A stretch of DNA of 64,000 nucleotides from Albugo candida. Taxonomy: Eukaryota > Oomycota > Peronosporomycetes > Albuginales > Albuginaceae. The notes beneath the pieces are model-generated. The model was given only the letters and a program-made list of their open reading frames with translations. It was not told the DNA's origin and searched no databases. This document shows positions 25,901 through 38,020 of the stretch, piece after piece. The DNA is taken from assembly GCA_905220665.1 (NCBI GenBank), contig CAJNAR010000167.1:1-64000 (forward strand), read 5' to 3'. The position numbers were made by a program, and so were the translations under genes. Numbering within the stretch: the stretch's first letter is position 1; each line of letters starts with the position of its first letter.

Positions 25901-26025
25901 ATAGCGTAGGGGGCTTCATGTCTCGAAAAAGCTTCGCCGCGCACTTATCCCACGTATCAGATATATCTGCGATTGTGTGATGGACTTGTGTCAGTTTCAA
26001 ACCATTGTATTTTATAGGATAATTA
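22935..26025. repeat. Diverged segmental duplicate, copy B
   Basis: Partner of 7745-11150 and in the same orientation. It lacks the SINE found in copy A, so the duplication is older than that insertion. Minus-strand open pieces at 22941-23258 and 23355-23723 align with the broken frames of copy A and probably represent one old, unidentified gene. It ends shortly before the MULE at 26330. Confidence 0.78.
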
Positions 26026-26329
26026 AAGAATCCTGGCTCACTTATCTGTTTGGCAAATCCAGTTCTCCAACTATATATAACTATGTATGCTGTCAAATGG
26101 AGGTTTTCACAGTAAGTTACATCTATATTACTTTGTTTGGGAAATACCCAAGCGCCAATTCGATCACGTACTCAATGCAGCACGATAAGGGAGTTCGTTT
26201 GCGGTTGTAAACAAACATGCGATTGGGCGCATGAAAAAGATCCTGGACAGACATGCTCGACGCAGAGACGATCCTCGGACCGCCGGTTGTTTTCTTAGGT
26301 AAAAATAGGAGTGTATTAGAGAAAATTTA

Positions 26330-26490
26330 GGGAATTGCTATTCCACCCAGCTTTTTGCTATTTCCACCCACCAATGTGACTTTTTGACCAATCAGATTAC
26401 GACGTTATTACCACACGAATGTGACTTTCTGACCAATCAGATTACGGTGTTATTTGTACCCAACTTTTTACTATTTCCACTCACCTTTAC
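26330..26490 (+). repeat. MULE left terminal inverted repeat
   Basis: Matches the reverse complement of 33251-33371: CCACCCAGCTTTTTGCTATT, then GACCAATCAGATTACG and a TTACTATTTCCAC block. The left arm has an internal duplication: a 30-bp stretch containing GACCAATCAGATTACG occurs at 26372-26401 and again at 26417-26446. This makes it longer than the right arm. Confidence 0.9.
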
Positions 26491-26891
26491 CAATGTCCTC
26501 TTTCATCAATTGCAACCAATCTTTTGCCACTCGTTGTGACCTCCTTGAACACGTTCGCCACGTGTGTCGTGAGTCTGGCTATGGGGTGTCGATAAACGTT
26601 CAGATGGAGACAGGAAAGTTTTGCTTGCTTGTAATTTTGGTGGGGAGTATAGGAAACGCTCTTCTGGAAGTATTGAGGGGAAGACACGAAAGCCAGGAAC
26701 CAGACTACAGGGGTGTCCAAGGGAGGCTTTTGGAAAGAAAAATGGAGATCGTTGCTGGAAGGTCAAAGTGCGCAACAGCCAACTCAATCATGAACCTTCA
26801 GAGAGTATGACTGGGCGCCCAGGATGCCGAAGAATTACTGAAGAAGAAAAAGGCCGCGTACAGGAACTCGTATCAGCTGAAGTCTCCGCAC
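26490..26891 (+). pseudogene. MULE transposase, N-terminal DNA-binding part
   Basis: A FAR1/MULE-like zinc-binding region. DLLEHVRHVCRESGYGVSI appears in one frame. LACNFGGEYRKR, then RLQGCPREAFGKKNGDRCWK and an RNSQLNHEPS block with the family's C-x-n-H-x-H spacing partly kept, appear in another (ORF 26621-27106). It then reads RRITEEEKGRVQELV up to the LINE insertion point. The reading continues at 31721 beyond the LINE. Frameshifts lie between the pieces. Confidence 0.8.
26877..26891. repeat. Target duplication of LINE copy 1, left
   Basis: CTGAAGTCTCCGCAC, a perfect 15-bp direct repeat with 31721-31735. It fixes both ends of LINE copy 1 to the base. Confidence 0.95.
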
Positions 26892-27248
26892 CCTCGAGCA
26901 ACGAAAGCTCTCGCGTTGTCGGAACTTTTATTCATGTGAACTGCTCCAACATTCTGCACAAACGATCACTGGATCCAATATCTCACCGATGGACCAGTGA
27001 TCTGGATTCCGGGTCATCATTGTCGTTTACTTCCAACCAACGTGATCCTATCCTTCTTCCGCTCCGACGTGGGCATAAAGTGTTGGTATCAATGGTTTGG
27101 AAGTAGATGGCGCGGAGTTCTCCATGGTGACATCGCTGAGCTTTCAGTCAACCTCAGCTTTTATCCAAAGGAACATAAAACACTTCACATCTCACAGCAA
27201 GATGGTGAAACGAGGCTGATTTCTGATCCACTTCAGCTTGAATGCTAA
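26892..27248 (+). pseudogene. LINE ORF1, C-terminal remnant
   Basis: Aligns with the end of ORF1 in LINE copy 2 (the NDHWIHYL and HKRSLDPISHRW blocks and the stretch around GATCTGGATTCCGGGTCA). Only the 3' end is kept because of 5' truncation. The two copies differ more here than in ORF2. Confidence 0.75.
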
Positions 27249-27269
27249 GGGCACCTCGATTATTTCAAC

Positions 27270-30200
27270 GTGGAACAATGTCTCAGCACTACACTCACGG
27301 TGAATGTCAATGGAATTCATAAAAATGGTCATCTTTTTATCGACCACATCCTATCACAACACTCCATTTGCTGTGTTCAAGAAAACAAGTTTCACGAGCA
27401 CAACCAACTGGACTCATTTCAGTATTTATTATCCTCAATGCAGCGCAAAATGTTTGTCAACGACCACAACAGTGTTTTTCTCCATCCGACTCAAAACCGC
27501 AGTGGTGGCATCATGACAATCCTTCCTTCGGACTTCCCGGTTACTCAACAGCTGAAGAACTCACCGAACGAAGCATTCGAAATCGTTATTTGGTTTTGCG
27601 TCTTCTCATTCACGATGCACCGGTGTATAATCACAATGTATATGCACCGGTCAAGGCCGAGGAACGAGTGGGTTTTTATGTGTTATTGCTTTCCAACACT
27701 TTCGAATCAACCGCAACACATATCGTATTTGGTGATTTCAACACACCGCTCGATCCAGCTATCGATGCTTCGAGTGGAACAATTCGACACGAATCAAGTT
27801 GATTCAGCGTGTTTGGAATGGCTTTCACAGTTGGGTGTGGTAGACGCTTGGCGAATCCAACATCCGACTGAAAAAGTATTTATAGGACCATTACCGCGCA
27901 AGAATCGATTAGATTATATCTGCATGTCGGAAGAGCTATTCAATATGGTATACAAAACCTATGAGTATTTTCGTCCACGACATGCGGGAGATGATCTGGC
28001 ACAAAAAGTAACTTTTGCAAATCCAACTCAATCTCCGGTTCAAGGATATTGGAAATGTTCATTACGAGTATTTGAATATCCTCAAGTTGTCGAAGCAATC
28101 AAATTGGAAGCGAATTTGGTGCTCGAACAGTTGCGGACAACTTCGAATCCCGGTAAAATGTGGGAAAGTTGGAAGACGAAGATCAAGAAACAGCTTCAAA
28201 GCATTGAACAAAGGGTTGTACAAGATAGCCGACGTGATGTTGAGTCTAGCCAGCGTGTTTTGGAAGTCGCAGCAGCTCGATATCGCATCCAAGACACCAA
28301 AGAGTCACGGTATTTTTACGAATCGAGTCTCCAACAATTTAGAATTTCAGTCGAAAACAATGCGAAATACAACCAAGATGAAAGCTTCGAACATCAAGTG
28401 AAGCATATGGAGAACTCTTCAAAGCATTTTTTTCGCCCTCCGGATAGTTCTTGTCGTCGCGTGCCGATCGAAAATGTCATCAAAAAATGTGGTACCGTGA
28501 CACCGAACCCGAGGGAGATTATTGACGAATTTAGAGAGATCAATGGGGCGGTGTCATGGGCTCTCTTTATAGCTCAGAGACCGACTCAAATGTTCCATGT
28601 GCAAGAAGCAAAAAAAGTTACTCGATTCGTTCAAGTTTCCCTTGCCTCAGCAGAGCAAGACCGTCTCTCAACTCGCTTAAGTACGACCGAGATGGCAGAA
28701 GCGATCACGCACATGCGGAGTAGTTCTTCTCCAGGTATGGACGGACTACCAGCTGTATTTTATCAGCTTGATCCGGAAACGTTTGGCGAGTGTCTGAAGA
28801 TCGTGTTCGAATATCAGCTGGAAAGAGAAATTTCACTTCGATCACAACGTCACTCAGCAATCACACTTTTATACAAAAAAGGATCACGAGGTGATCCTGG
28901 AAACTATCGACCGATCGCACTGCTTTGCGTCGATGTGAAAGTACTTTCAAAAGTGTTGGCGTATCGATCGCAACGTTTTTTGCCAAAATTGATCCATCAA
29001 GATCAAAAAGCATTTCTGCGAGGAAGGTCAATGCATCACCATATTCGACATCTCACCGACATTCAAGACTTGGTCACTCATCGTGGGGAGGAAGCTTATG
29101 CGACTTTTCTCGACTTTGAGAAAGCTTATGATCGAGTCAATTGGACATACATGTTTCGCGTTTTGGAAAAAATGGGCGTTGGAAAAAGTTTCATCGACTG
29201 GGTTCGTCTTTTGTACAATAACACAAAGGCGCGGTTGATGATCAATGGAAATATCACACCGTCCATTACACCACAACGTGGAGTGAAACAAGGTGATCCT
29301 CTCTCAGCATTAACTTTTCTGATGACGATCGAACCATTGGGAAATTTACTTCGTCAACATGAAGAACATGGCATTTGAATTAATGGCACGACTGTCGCAA
29401 CTGGATTATTTTTTGCGGACGATTCGACATTGCTTTCAGAGACACCCAATGGTGTTTTGACGCAGCTCGAACTCGTCCAAGTCTATTGCGATGGATCGGG
29501 TGTGAAACTCAACTTGAGTAAATCATCCCTGCTCTCGTTGAATCGGACCATGCCGTGTGCACGTATTCCCAATTTGACCATAATGGGTCCGGAGATTCGG
29601 TCAAGTATTTGGGTATTCCGTTCGGCCAGACACCGACTCATTCGATGGTTATTTCAACTCTCGACAAGCGTTTCTACGATGGGTTTGGTGTATGGTTTCG
29701 ACGAGCACGAACTGTTCGTGGTCGACTACTGGTTGCGCAGACGATGAATTTATCACGTTTGTGGCATTACACGATGCACGTGGACATACCAGCAGTGACT
29801 ATTCGACAGTGGCAATCGATGTTAAATCGATTTGTGCTTGGTCTGAAACAAAAAAAAGATTCAAAACATGTTCACCTACTCAGCAAAGACTTTTATATCT
29901 TCGCCGTCGAGATGGTGGACTACAAGTTCCGTTTTTGGTGGGACGACTAAAGCTACAACGTATTCAATTCCTTCAGCAGTTCGCATCCGATGCGTCAACA
30001 AGTATTCCTGCGAATTGGAAAACTGCTTCGACGGAAATATTACAACTTATCCAACCTTCCTTTGGACCACACATGCCGATGGATATATTCACCATCGCAC
30101 CAAATCGAGATGCAAAAATGTTTCAATGGGAGAGCATGTCGTCATGGTGGAAACACGCATTTAAAATGTGGCATCAGATGGATTGGAGCATTTCAATATC

Positions 30201-31418
30201 AGATTTGAATGTTTCACAACGCCGTCAGTACTACATGGAACAAATGATGTGGTTTCACTGCGACCACAAGTTACATTACGAAGCTGCTACTCGCCATCCG
30301 AGTACGCAGAACGTTTGGTACAATCTTGGAATGGCGGACGAACCACATCGCACATTTCCAAAAACTTTTGCTACACTTCTCGAGATTCGCAGTCTTCAAG
30401 ACTTTTTTCGAGAAAGCGACACATGGCCAACGAAGGAAGATTTCGTCGCCAACTATTACAACGACGAAGAGCTAAACACATCGGATATGGCTGAAGAAAA
30501 GTTGCTGAGTCGACTTTACAATAAAGTCACTCAGTCACTCCAGCGTATCCACTCGCCGTTTGGTCTCATCACTTGGATTACACCAACCACAAGTGGCAGA
30601 TCATTTTATGTGGGAGTAAAAAGAAAGGACAGGAAACAATATCTTCCATCTATTCCACGCTCACAACTCTCACGAATCGTCTGGAAACCTCCCGAACCAA
30701 CCAAAATTCATCCGATGTCGACACATTGGTCATCACGGGAGAGATCGGACGCACTGGATTCGGAACGAGTTCGAACTTTTATGGCTACATCACGGCAATT
30801 TCGGCAACGTGTATTACCCATTTTCGAAGATTTACAGTTTCGTCTCGCCTTTCGAATGTTGCCAGTTCGATCTCGTGTCTGGTTCTTGGAGGATATTCAA
30901 CCCTACATCATATTGTGCACGCAGCCTTCGTGTGGGGCAGTGGAATCCGATCAACATCTCTTTCAAGAGTGCGATCACACGGCACAGTTATGGAGGGAGT
31001 TACTCCCTAGTTGGGACCAGTTTTTCTCCTCTCGACCACGTTGGACGCATATTGCATGTGCAATCGTACCAACACTACGGTCGGATTGGAAAGATTATTT
31101 AGCAATTATCTCAGATTTATGGCTTCTTTGCAAGCGGTGACACTACACTTCGTCTGGACAGATCGGAATCGTCGTTTGTTCGATCAGCGATCAGCAACTC
31201 CGACAGGTCCAGCACTTCCCGTCATTTACACCACATTTAGTGCGCACGTTCGGTACTTTCGAAGACAGTGTTACGACCAAGAGGAACGCATTCGGCTTGC
31301 AAAGGTGCTGCATCAACTCGCAACGCAAGGATCATTTGGTGGATTTTTCAGAAGCCGAAGATCATTACTGCGGGTACAGCACAAACAAGTCAAAATGCAA
31401 GTGCAACTCAGATCCTAG
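27270..31418 (+). pseudogene. LINE ORF2: endonuclease and reverse transcriptase
   Basis: Domains in order. The apurinic-type endonuclease shows VNVNGI, a VQENKF glutamate block, FGDFNTPLDPAID and RLDYICMS; the expected catalytic GDH near 27990 is GDD here, while copy 2 keeps GDH. The reverse transcriptase shows PGMDGLPAVFY, YRPIALL, FLDFEKAYDRVNW, RGVKQGDPLSA and then LFFADD. A C-terminal zinc knuckle reads CGAVESDQHLFQEC. An in-frame TGA (29376-29378) precedes FADD; a CGA arginine would suit the family there. Frame changes occur inside the endonuclease (about 27540 and 27790), after RT (about 29550 and 29900) and near 31120. The protein cannot be made in one piece. L1/Tx1-like in layout. Confidence 0.93.
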
Positions 31419-31720
31419 TCCTAGTTGGATGGCATTGTTCCGCCTAGTGTGGCGCACACCAATTGGCAAATTACGGTATCTTTGGACCATTTTTACAATT
31501 TTACAACCCTACAACATTACAGCATTTACAAGCTGGACATAGTCTCGTATTAAGGTGGCTGAGGGTACTGCGATACGGGATTATTATGAACGAGAAGACT
31601 TATTATCATCTCTCACAGGTATTTCACGAAACGTTTTTTATATGTATATATGTTATTTAAGATAGCCTAGGCAAGTAGAGAAGTCAGTTAGTCTAATTCT
31701 AGTAATATAGACACCTCTAA

Positions 31721-33200
31721 CTGAAGTCTCCGCACGTCCGGGATTGACACTTTTGCATCGTGGATTTCCCGAATCACTGGCTACGGCGAAAACCTTTAAC
31801 AACGCCAAAGTGCAATATCGTCTGAAGGAATTGGCAGGCAGGTCCCCGATCCAGGCTTTGATGCATGAACTCACATCGAGCGCGTGAACGTATAGTGTCA
31901 AAGCACCGGTGATGGGCACGTGATACATTTGTTCATGGCCCATCCAACATCCATCCGCTTAGCTGGCCGGTATTGTGGGATTCTTCTCTTGGATTGTACG
32001 TACAAAACGAGCAAATTCAGGATGCCTCTGCTGAGCATTGCTGGACAAACGTGAATGAACTCAACATTCTACTTGGCTTTTGTATATTTATCAGCGGAGG
32101 GGAAGACAGATTATATCTGGGCACTTGAGCAGTTGCGAAACATGTTGGTACAAACTCCAGACGTTCTGGTGACAGATCGCGACTTGGCACTATCTAGTTC
32201 CGTTGAAGAAATATCTCCGGAGTGCGCACATCTCTTATGCATGTGGTAAATTAATGTTTGCAGATTGAAGACAATTGCAAAAACTATGATGCAGGATGGA
32301 GCGCATTTAAAATTAAGTATGCTGGAAAATCGGACGTTGTCAGCTATTTGGAGAAAGCCTGGATTCCCACATAAGGCAAAATTTGTGCGTTCCTGGACAG
32401 ACAAGGTGATGCATTTTCCAAATAGTTCGACGTAGGCGGTTGAAGGAGAGAATTCAGCTTCAAAGCGGTACCTACAAACATTTACTGAAAATCTGGATCT
32501 TGTTCAGGAAAGAATGAAGCTAGCCATTAAGCACCAATCCCGGGAGCTTGAAGCAAACATTGCTAGCGAACGCATCCGAATCCCACATGTATTCCGTGGT
32601 AGTGTAACTTATGAGCAGCTGGTTGAACGCGTCTCCATTTTTGCTCTGAAAATAATCGAAGAGATATCTAATAGACCGGAAGAGGATTTGAAGAATGCGT
32701 GCAGTCATACGCTGCGGAGCACCATGGAATAACCATGTGTGCATGAAATCCATGAGGTTTGTAACAGCCCCATATCCTTAACATTGATCCACTAGCATTG
32801 GCACCTAGGTGACATTAATTACAATGCAATAACGGAAGGGGCCAAGCAAGTTTCCATCATGAGGAACAACATCACATCGTTCCAGCTCCACTTGAAAGCA
32901 CTGTAAAGCTGCTATTTAAATTGCTCGCCAGCCCAACAGTCAATCATTCATGCTAAAATTTCGGAATTGGGAATCTTTCGGTCCTTGCTGAATCTTCTGT
33001 CGTGAAGGCGAACGGACGTCCACTTGGGGCCCAACATAAGGTTCCCAATTCATCAACAAAGCGCGAACCGTCAGCATTTGAGCACGCAATGCAGCCTAAG
33101 CGGCGATGTAAAAAAATTCAACAGGGAGGGACATGATATCCGAAAATGTCCCATGAAGATTTCAACACTATTTTTATTTTGTAGGCAAGATGCAGGTGAG
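31721..33200 (+). pseudogene. MULE transposase, catalytic part
   Basis: Starts with the second target duplication (31721-31735) and continues the transposase. The TAKTFNNAKVQYRLKELAGR block comes first. LLLDCTYKTSKFRMPLLSI follows in one frame with the first catalytic aspartate. The ORF at 32055-32249 carries DYIWALEQLRNML and VTDRDLALSS with the second aspartate, ending at HLLCMW where the family has WHI; a stop follows the tryptophan. Later is an ALKIIEEISNRPEED region. A degenerate zinc knuckle (FNREGHDIRKCP) lies near 33115-33160. Stops occur throughout. Confidence 0.85.
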
Positions 33201-33250
33201 CAAAGTAAAAGGAAAAACTGAATTTGTATATACTGATTTTGCCTAATCAT

Positions 33251-33371
33251 ATAAGAAAAAGGTGGGTGGAAATAGTAAAAATTGGTGTGGTAATAACGGC
33301 GTAATCTGATCGGTCAAAAAATTATATTGGTGGGTGGAAAAGCAAAAAGCTGGGTGGAAATAGCAATTCCC
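33251..33371 (-). repeat. MULE right terminal inverted repeat
   Basis: Reverse complement of the left arm, including GGGTGGAAATAGCAATTCCC at the outer edge and GGTAATAACGGCGTAATCTG further in. It lacks the internal duplication of the left arm. Confidence 0.9.
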
Positions 33372-36300
33372 AAAGTTAGTGTTGCCAAAACCTTCTAAAC
33401 CTAAGTTCTTGCATAATTATGCTCCTCGATAGGTAGAAAATACGGCTCGCATTGAACTAACAAAGTAAATCTCCTCCAGACTCAACTTGCACAAACTTCA
33501 ACGTCAGTCGATTTCGAACAAAAGAACTGTTCGCACGGCTTATATGGTTTGGGTAGGGTTATTGTGATTCAAGGATCAAGACACGTGAGAAAGGGCTCAG
33601 TTGCGGTTTCAACAGCTTAATGGTGAATGTGTCGAGTTGGAAGCTAACTCTAAAGTACTGCCCCATAAATGTTCTTTGGATATCTTGTCCGGTCCTGAGG
33701 TGCGATTGTTATCGCTTCTTTTGAGCCGCTTGTAGCAATAAAGCTCGTCACAAATATGTGTACTCTTACAAGAAAAAATACTTTTCTTCGCTGATTCGCA
33801 TTCTCGTTTTCGGTCATGTCTAGTGTAGCGCATCATGCGCCTTGCTTCTCACTTTGGCTCTGTAATGTTTTGCTGTCTTGAAAAGCATAGAGGTGATAAA
33901 AAACTGCTTTTCATTCCGAGTCGGGCGGATCAAAGTGCACATATGATCGTTGCTTCATGCGTAGCTGTTTCCTTTATCTCATAAGTTCTTGTTCCATTCT
34001 AGTACTCTCATGAGAGGCGTGGGGATGTTCTTACACTTAGTTAAAGCAGTGCGATCATGCTTTGATAAGATTTTGGTATGAATCATATCTAACATCATAC
34101 AAATGACAAATTGAAAGAAACCATGAATTTAAGAAACCTGCGTTTAGCTTATTGCTTGCGTTGCTTGCGTTTGATAAGGGTGTATTAGTTTCTTTTCACT
34201 ATTTTTCTTTCGATGAATATGCCTTCTGAATATAAAAATCTTCGTAAGATCTGCTTGTATAGCAATGGACCCTATCAAGCACTGTAGAAAAAATTCTGTC
34301 CAATTTGACGGAAGGCATCGATCCAATTTAGTATATGCGGACCACTGCGCTTAGAAAGGCTTTTCAATTCTTTATAGTGTCCGTGATTTATAAGACGTGT
34401 AGATCATAGCGCCGTCTTCGATTTCTGGTAACTCATGCATTATTGTCGGCAGCTTTTGATCGACTACCTGGTGTCATCTCTTTTCTCATTCATGTTTATT
34501 TTACTTTCTCAAGTTGATTGAAAAGAAGCAATCGAGGATGTTTGAGTGGCGAGCTTTGTAAAACTTGAGGGAGACTCTGATTGCAGTTTCTTTTAAATCT
34601 GGTTGATTTCCTCAAATAGCCATGTTAGAGCCAGCATGAATGATTCCTTTTAGTTTTGAATCAAACAGTTTTAGGATTGACTAGCGTCGAAAAATATAAA
34701 TTCTAATGGCATCGCTTTACTAATACCGAAGGCGCACTAATCAGCGCTTCTTTCAATAACGCCAATATCGATTGATTCACCTCCATCCATTTCCTCACAA
34801 TAAAAATGTCAGCCGGAGCTTTTCGGAGCTTTTCTTGGATGCGATAGTAGACCCTCTGTGGTCACTTCTGGAAGCTTTAGTCAACCATGAGATTGAAAGA
34901 GATTGTGAAGGTTGATCATAGATAATAAGACACTAATTCCTATGCATCCTCAAAAAAGCACCAGCCACAACGTCGACATGATTTTCTTGCGGCCCTGCCA
35001 TAGATAGTACTTGATGTTTTAATCGCGTGAGAGAGTATACATACAAGACGTATATTTCGAACTTCTCTGTGTACACAATATGTCCAATATTGCTATTTGC
35101 AGCACTTCCTTATCCTATCTCTTAAATTTCAAGAAAAAATGTTTCGTTGGTGATTTGTGGACAGCTGCATTTTGGAATTGGCAGTGGCGCTTGTTTACCA
35201 CTATAATGAGATGAAACGATAAAATCGAGCTTTTGGTGGGTAGGAGTTGTTACGGAGATGCGAAGGCGCAAGAGCTTTCATAAAAATCCAGTATCCGACG
35301 AGGTTCAGTTCTCTTCAAAGTCAATATCGCACGAGGATGTCAAAGGCATCGTCAACTCAGCGATTACGCGGGGCTCTTTATGTGCTCTTCATCTGAGATA
35401 CTTGTATGTCATGTGTGACTGCATGTCTAGCTTGAGATCATTGAATTGACAATTTTTATCTATGGATGTGACGATAGAAATCTGAACATGCTCAAAATGA
35501 GCCTCAACGACAGGAGCAAGACAAGAACACTGAATTATTCTGTCAAAAAAGGATGTTTTGAGTGGAAAAAACGATAACGAGAACCAAGGCGCCTTGCCGA
35601 AACACACAGTCAGCAAACAAGGAAAAGACTCGGTATAATCATCTTGATCGTACCAGAATGTGGCGTATGCAGCATCCCACTGCATGAGATACACATATAT
35701 CCTCGTGTTGACCATTGCCATAGCCTCAAAGGGTCCCTGGTACAAACAGCAGACATAAACGCGCATTCGCAGCCTTACACATAACCATTCATCTCGGCGA
35801 GTGCAAATGTTATAAGTAACAGTACTACCGCAAGCATTCAGTCCGTGCGCGATCATAAGAGTGATATTACGACGAAGCATGCACTAGCCATTACATGCAT
35901 CCAACATCCACTTCCAGAATGATTTATCGATGCACATCTCTCGCTGCCGACCATCCGATTCATGGAGCGCTCGAGGATCAGTGGCAACCTCTCGAAATAC
36001 GTTTCCTGATGAAAATCAAGAAAGCCATAATGAGCAATGCAGTGAAGAAGACGTCATACTTTTGCGTGGTTATAAAGTCGAATAGAATCTGACCGATCGT
36101 TTTGTGATTCATAATGCTCACCGTAAGAGCACCAAAGAGCGCTGCGTGTTCCAACATCAATCACCGTGGATATCCTTAAATCTGATACCTTCTGCATGGC
36201 CCCTTTTCATTTTTGTAACTCATAATGTCCGTAGCAACCCGCTCTCATGTGTACAGATTGTCGCTCTCACCGCTGGTCTTCTTCCCTTAATATCCACCGG

Positions 36301-37080
36301 TACATTATCAATGCGCCACCAGTTTTTCCCTCTCCTAATTCAGCCCTATAATTTGACCAGTACTGAGCACATCCCACTCTGGGCATAGAGTCAGACTCAA
36401 TGTTAGGGGGGTTTCATCCCATCGTCTATAACCTACAAAGTTGGATAGAACAGCCATATTACGTTGACCACGCGACTATCGACTTGGAATTTACCAACAG
36501 GGAGGAGAGACGCCATTCTCTATGTATACTTTGCATGAACAAAAGAAGCCTGGAGATATATTGAGCAAATAGAAGGATTGAACTCGGTATACGGTTTAGT
36601 TTTTTTTGTGATAGAAGTCGACGACACTGATACACAACGTTTGTGTCTTTCGTTGCGCGCAAGATAACATACGCTTGGATACCTGGAGTGGTGTGTTGTG
36701 TAGAAGCCAGCTGAGTGTTAGCATTCATTTCACGATCAATTGTGTTGTCGTAGAAAAGGCAGTTCCTAGTGGAAGTAGTATTGAGAAAGACCAAAACAGA
36801 AGCGTTGACCTTGTTGTGCTGTTGTGCTGGAAGGAAAACGAGGTTGAGAACAGGCTCAAGGTTTTACTCAGTTTGGTGCTACTTGATCGTGTTGTCGTTA
36901 TGGAATCCGGTTGCTGAAATCATACGTGGAAGGAATATGATATATGATTGGTCTCTTAACGCTGACGACAGTGCGAAATTGCCGTTGAATAAATTCTGGC
37001 TTTCTGGCATCGATCGTTTGGCGCACTTCAATTTACTCACTTTCAAATTTTCTTCGAAACAACTCACCACTACAAGCGGA
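33372..37080. other. Long stretch without a recognised intact gene
   Basis: Open frames exist (35389-35880 minus, 163 residues; 35978-36160 minus, 60 residues, with a hydrophobic FFTALLIMAFLIFI stretch that looks like one membrane helix). None shows a known family signature. The minus-strand piece near 36000-36160 could be a fragment of a small membrane protein gene. The 5' leader of the next gene lies at the right end. Confidence 0.35.
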
Positions 37081-37830
37081 ATGTGTACACTGCGACGTCT
37101 TTTATTGTTTTTGCTGCTCCAAGTGTTTAGCCCTTCAAGCAATGGTAGCGACGAATGCTTTATCAAAAAAGATCAGTCTTGTACGCGCAATCAAATGGGA
37201 ACCCAGTATGCCTCTGCATTTCTATTATCCCCACAATCTTCAGCTGTGGAATATTTTTGTCACCCTTCTTTTCTGAAAGAAACAAGTAAAGGAAAATCCC
37301 CTTACCAGCTTCGTCCAAATGGAATTGGAAAAGATTGTAATACGTTCCGATACGAGTTTTATAAAAATCAAATTGAATTTGCAAGAAGTCATGAATTCTC
37401 TTTCGTTCCCACGCTTGTTATGAAATCACATACAACCAGCTGGAATGTTCAGATTAAAGAACTATCGGCCAATGGCAAGGTGAGATATGGCCCGCGTTCA
37501 TTTTTTTTCCACATGGGAGCACGAACAGAATTCCACATACCTGAGTTTCAATCATTGGAACAAGGTAGTAATGTATTTAGATTAACCACCAACGAAGGAA
37601 AACAAACTTTGATTATATCAGTTCCACCCTCAAAGATTGCCCAATCCGACTCCGATTCATGGTATCTGGTCATTGGTAACGATTTACTAGAGAATTTGCG
37701 CATTGGATTTAGAAAAGTAGGCGAAGAACAGTTCGAGGTAGGTCTTGGAAAGATGTCGATTGAAGCTAGCAGCTCTACCTCTACACATGATGTTCCTGGA
37801 AGAGAATTTCATATTGATATCAAGGAATAA
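37081..37830 (+). CDS. Secreted protein of unknown function
   Basis: A 249-residue protein. The ATG at 37081 is chosen although the frame is open from 36769, because it places a typical signal peptide at the N-terminus: MCTLRRLLLFLLLQVFSPSS, with likely cleavage around residue 22, before SDECF. The mature part has a handful of cysteines (DECF, QSCTR, FCHPS, KDCN) and is rich in beta-prone stretches such as WNVQIKELSANGKVRYG and SWYLVIGNDLLENLRIGF. No RxLR motif is seen near the N-terminus. The frame is intact, unlike most neighbours. A secreted, lineage-specific protein next to a telomere suits an effector candidate, but no family is recognised. Confidence 0.72.
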   Translation: MCTLRRLLLFLLLQVFSPSSNGSDECFIKKDQSCTRNQMGTQYASAFLLSPQSSAVEYFCHPSFLKETSKGKSPYQLRPNGIGKDCNTFRYEFYKNQIEFARSHEFSFVPTLVMKSHTTSWNVQIKELSANGKVRYGPRSFFFHMGARTEFHIPEFQSLEQGSNVFRLTTNEGKQTLIISVPPSKIAQSDSDSWYLVIGNDLLENLRIGFRKVGEEQFEVGLGKMSIEASSSTSTHDVPGREFHIDIKE

Positions 37831-38020
37831 ACTTCAATTCATCATGCCTCCTGAAAATTCTTTTTGAGAAGCGTCACTTTGCGCCTCACGATCATACCGT
37901 GCTTTCCTTCCCACCAGCAGCATGCTTCTTAATGTTGGGCTTTATAGCCAGTTAAATGTAAGAAAACTAACACTGCGTGATAAAGAACACGGTACGTGTA
38001 ACGGTTGTCAATTGATCCTT

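Larger units (their letters stand above)
26892..31720 (+). mobile_element. LINE retrotransposon, copy 1, 5'-truncated
   Basis: A 4829-bp non-LTR element between perfect 15-bp target duplications, inserted in the MULE transposase gene. It begins within ORF1, so it is 5'-truncated, and ends with ...AGTAATATAGACACCTCTAA. It carries an endonuclease-reverse transcriptase ORF2. Nearly the same sequence occurs on the minus strand at 44709-51736. Confidence 0.95.
26330..33371 (+). mobile_element. MULE-type DNA transposon, split by a LINE
   Basis: Bounded by long terminal inverted repeats that begin GGGAATTGCTATT (26330 and, reversed, 33371). Inside are the two halves of a Mutator-like transposase. 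Without the LINE (26892-31720) and one copy of its target duplication the element would be about 2.2 kb. Flanking 9-bp sequences (GAAAATTTA, AAAGTTAGT) are not a clean target duplication. It is dead because of stops and the LINE. Confidence 0.9.

Noticed and set aside
35389..35880. 163-residue minus-strand frame as a gene
   Set aside because: No motif, odd composition, no neighbour support; left as possible chance frame.
36769..37080. Upstream extension of the secreted protein
   Set aside because: The open frame continues upstream, but the signal peptide begins at the internal ATG and the extension has no motif.
37081..37830. RxLR or CCG effector class
   Set aside because: Neither an RxLR string near the N-terminus nor a C-x2-C-x5-G motif is visible; only secretion is supported.
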